A DNA stretch of 64,000 bases from Pleodorina starrii (Eukaryota > Chlorophyta > Chlorophyceae > Chlamydomonadales > Volvocaceae). The position numbers were made by a program, and so were the translations under genes. The stretch spans positions 1,117,001-1,181,000 of the forward strand of contig BRXU01000020.1 of assembly GCA_030267565.1 (NCBI GenBank), in the 5' to 3' direction. The notes below the pieces were generated by a model. That model had not been told where the DNA came from and searched no databases. It saw only the letters and a program-made list of their open reading frames with translations. Every line of letters begins with the position of its first letter. Position 1 is the first letter of the stretch. Of the stretch, positions 61,377-64,000 are shown piece by piece.

Positions 61377-63865
61377 ATGGGGCCCCTCCTCGCTCGCTCT
61401 GGACGAAGCTACAACCTGCCTGTATCAGACGCTCCATTTCAAATTTACAGCTCACTTCCGCACTTTGCTTGGCATGTTGCTTTGTCTCGCCCTCGCGGAC
61501 ATCCCCGCCAACGCATCCTTCCCTTCACCAACGAGGCATCCCCTCCCCGTATTCCCTTCCCCTTTACGACCTCAACCCCACCCACCAGCCACTGGCTCTT
61601 CCGCATCCAAAGCGTCAGGAAGCTTCTGGTAGGTTCGGATAGGGCCGATGCGAACTCGGCGGTCAACGCTCCACACGCCCCCCGCCTGCTCCTCCACCTC
61701 GCATCCCCACCCCGCGCTCCTCCACCTCGCATCCTCCCCCCAGATCTTATTGGCGGCGGTCGCCTTCCTGGTCATCAACCTCCACCACTTCAGCTCTTTC
61801 ACCCGGCGATACAAGGACTGCTCAGTGCCCTGGACGACCGCCGAGCAGCAGCAGCAGCAGCAGCAGGCGGCCGCGTCAGCAGCTGGCGCGGAATGGAGAT
61901 TCGGCAGTAGCAGCAGTAGCAGCAGCGGCGGTAGTGGTAGCGGCAGTAGCGGAGAGGCGGTCGGCGGCAATGGCGGCGGCGGCGGACAGATGCGTATTGC
62001 GTTGGTGCGTGGAGGGGAGGGGAGGGGAGGGGAGGGGAGGGGAGGGGAGTGGGGCCTGTGTCTGGTTTCGGGGGTTGGAGGGAACCCACCCACCCCGCTA
62101 GCCCCCGCGGCGCGATGTGATGCGATAGGCCCCGCAACCCCCTCTCCTCCCGATTTTCCCGGCCCCTCCCCCTATTCCCCCGAACCCCCATTCCACCCAC
62201 CCCTCCGTCCCCCACTCCTTTGCCTCCCCCCCCCGTGTTGCCCCCACCAGGTGTCCATGTCCACGGGTCGTACAGTGGGTGACAGTACGGCAGCCGGGCA
62301 GCGACAGACCGCCAACAATTTCCGGTCTGCGGAGTTTGCCGGACTGCTGGACTTGACGGGGTGAGATTGGGGGGTTTGAGAGGGGGGAAAGAGGGGGGCC
62401 GAGGGGTAAAAAAAGGATACCGCAGCGGAGGGACGGAGACGGCGGGAAGGGGGGGCAGAGGGCCCCCACAGACCCCACTGGCCTACTTGACCTCCCCTCC
62501 CCCCCCTCCCCCCCCCACACCTTTCTTGCCCCCTCTCCCCCTCCCGTTCATAAGGCCCAACAAGCGGTTGTATGCTGAGCTCCACGGTTACTCGTACATC
62601 GACGCGAGTGACCTTTTGGACTGTGAGTGGGGGCCCTGGGGGGGGCGGGGAGGCGGGAGGGGGAAGAGGGAGGGAGGGGGTTTCAGACTTTGACGGTTCA
62701 AGTAGAGGAGGAGAGAGTGAGGAAAGAAAGGGAGGGGAACCGAAGCGGGGAGGGGGTTGGAAAGGGAGGATGGGAGGCAAGGGGGCTGGGCGCTGGGCGC
62801 TAAGAAGAAAAGAGAACCCAGCGAGGCAATCCCACTGGGCAGATGAGCTGGGCGGGACAGATATATACACACACAGGCGCACACACACCCTACACCTCCG
62901 CCCCCCCCCAGGGGTCTGCCCCTCTCCACGCACCCCCCACCCCCCTTCCCCCCTCCCCACCCGTCCCCTCCCCCAACTCCCAACCCTCCTACCCCAGACT
63001 CCCGCCCTGCTTCCTGGAGCAAGATCCCCGCCGTACTTTCCGTATTCGATCAGTACGACTGGATCTTTTGGCTAGATGCTGACACGCTCATCACCAACCT
63101 CACCACCCCCCTGGAGCGACTGCTGCCGCCCCCCACGGCGGCAGCAGCCCCTCCGGCCTGGCAGGGGGAAGGAGGGGGAGACCGGGGAGGAGGAGGAGGA
63201 GGAGACCGGGGAGGAGGGGGAGGAATAGGGGTCTCGGCGCCGGATCTGCTGCTGACCGCGGATTCCACAGGTTGGGGCTGGGGGTTGGGATGGGGTGTGC
63301 GGTGGGGTGGGGTGGGGTGGGATGGGGTGGGATGGGATGGGATGGGATGGGATGGGATGGGATGGGATGGGATGGGATGGGGAACTGCGGCGCAAACGAC
63401 GGACTGCCTTTTGTCTCCGCACATTCGCTCAGCCGCTTAGTGTTTTTAGTTACCCTAAAACCCTAAAACCGTGGCACGCGACGTGCGCCCCCCTCCCCCC
63501 TCTTCTCCCCTCTCCTCCCTCCTCTCCGGCCTATCCATACAGACCCCCCTCCCTCTTCCCCGCTATCCCCCTGCCCCCACCCACCCTACCCTATCCCAAC
63601 CCCTTATTCCCCGCCCCCCTACCCCTTATCCCCCCTTATCCCCCACTCCCTGACCCCCCGGCCCCGGCCTATACGTGGATAACCCCCCCAACCCCCCCTC
63701 AGGTGTGAACGCGGGCGTGTGGCTGATCCGCGGTCGCGGCTGCACCTGGTGCCGCTCCTTCCTGGAGACCTGGTGGTCCAGGGAGGGATTCATTCGGAGG
63801 GGACCCACGGACACCAAGTCGGGGGACAACGACGCGCTCAAGGCGCTCATTGCCGCCATGGACAG
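61377..63865 (+). CDS. GT34 family (GMA12/MNN10) glycosyltransferase, N-terminal part, runs off window
   Basis: Golgi type II glycosyltransferase, related to yeast galactosyl/mannosyltransferases GMA12/MNN10 and plant xyloglucan xylosyltransferases. Exons: 61377-61628, 61744-62004, 62251-62360, 62555-62622, 62998-63270, 63703-63865; phases agree and the last ends on a donor, so more exons follow beyond 64000. The cytoplasmic tail HWLFRIQSVRK leads into a membrane anchor LLILLAAVAFLVINL. A Gln/Ser/Gly-rich stem follows. Catalytic features: LYAELHGYSYID, DYSRPASWSKIPAVL, WIFWLDADTLITN (DxD metal-binding motif), GVNAGVWLIRG, and SGDNDALKALI. A Gly/Asp-rich insert lies after the DxD region. The start ATG at 61377 is the first in frame, but an upstream 5' exon is possible. 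A family B repeat lies in intron 62361-62554, and a family A copy lies just before exon 63703. Confidence 0.9.
63296..63382 (+). repeat. (GGGTG)n/(GGGAT)n pentanucleotide repeat
   Basis: Pentamers shift from GGGTG to GGGAT along the array, in GT34 intron 63271-63702. Telomere-type CCCTAAAA is repeated just downstream at 63452-63468. Confidence 0.9.
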
Positions 63866-64000
63866 GTGGGGCCGGGGGGGGTGGGGGAGTAAGGGAAGGG
63901 GAGGGCGGGGTGGGGAGGGCGGTACGGGGCGGAGAGGGGGAGGGTGTGGAGGGGAGCGGGGGGAGCAAGGGGGAAGAGCGGGGCCTGGCCAAGTACTGCG

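Overview
The window is nuclear DNA of a green alga, most likely a chlamydomonadalean (Chlamydomonas/Volvox-like) species. It is GC-rich and low in complexity, with intron-dense genes using GT-AG introns. It contains a flagellar intraflagellar-transport gene, a bestrophin-like channel gene of the kind algae carry, nuclear-type tRNA genes (one with a canonical intron), interstitial runs of the chlamydomonadalean telomere motif TTTTAGGG, and UGUAA-type polyadenylation motifs downstream of some genes. I rebuilt exon chains by joining GT-AG sites whose phases agree. In every main model given below the total coding length is a multiple of three.

Layout. 1-1779 (+): 3' end of WDR35/IFT121. 3999-10594 (-): membrane-anchored cytochrome P450 in 15 exons (978 aa). 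11693-12624 (+): small GNAT acetyltransferase in 4 exons. 13315-13387 (-): tRNA-Phe(GAA). 14905-41128 (-): a giant strawberry-notch/FORGETTER1-type helicase in 38 exons (2,385 aa) with a PHD finger inside a ~1,180-residue insert between its two halves. 42551-47759 (-): fold-type-I PLP-dependent aminotransferase in 11 exons. Its first five exons lie in a 2,225-bp unit that is repeated head-to-tail, apparently without change, at 47920-50143. 50247-50352 (-): tRNA-Leu(CAG) with intron. 51958-~59101 (-): bestrophin-family channel. 59076-60838: weakly supported coding pieces of unknown genes. 61377-63865 (+): start of a GT34 (GMA12/MNN10) glycosyltransferase running off the right edge.

The genes do not form a pathway. 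They are independent eukaryotic transcription units, some convergent (IFT121/P450, GNAT/helicase) and some divergent (P450/GNAT, bestrophin/GT34).

The most unusual feature is the intron content. Four families of very short dispersed repeats (about 25-65 bp, usually bounded by G or C tracts, both orientations) occur in introns of five genes, and no copy was seen in an exon or intergenic stretch. Four copies are flanked by perfect 11-20-bp direct repeats, as expected after insertion. Other intron residents are long minisatellites, a 3'-end fragment of a non-LTR retrotransposon inside a CA-rich minisatellite (a second copy of its tail sits in another CA repeat 20 kb away), a ~119-bp perfect-stem hairpin, and an AT-only island.
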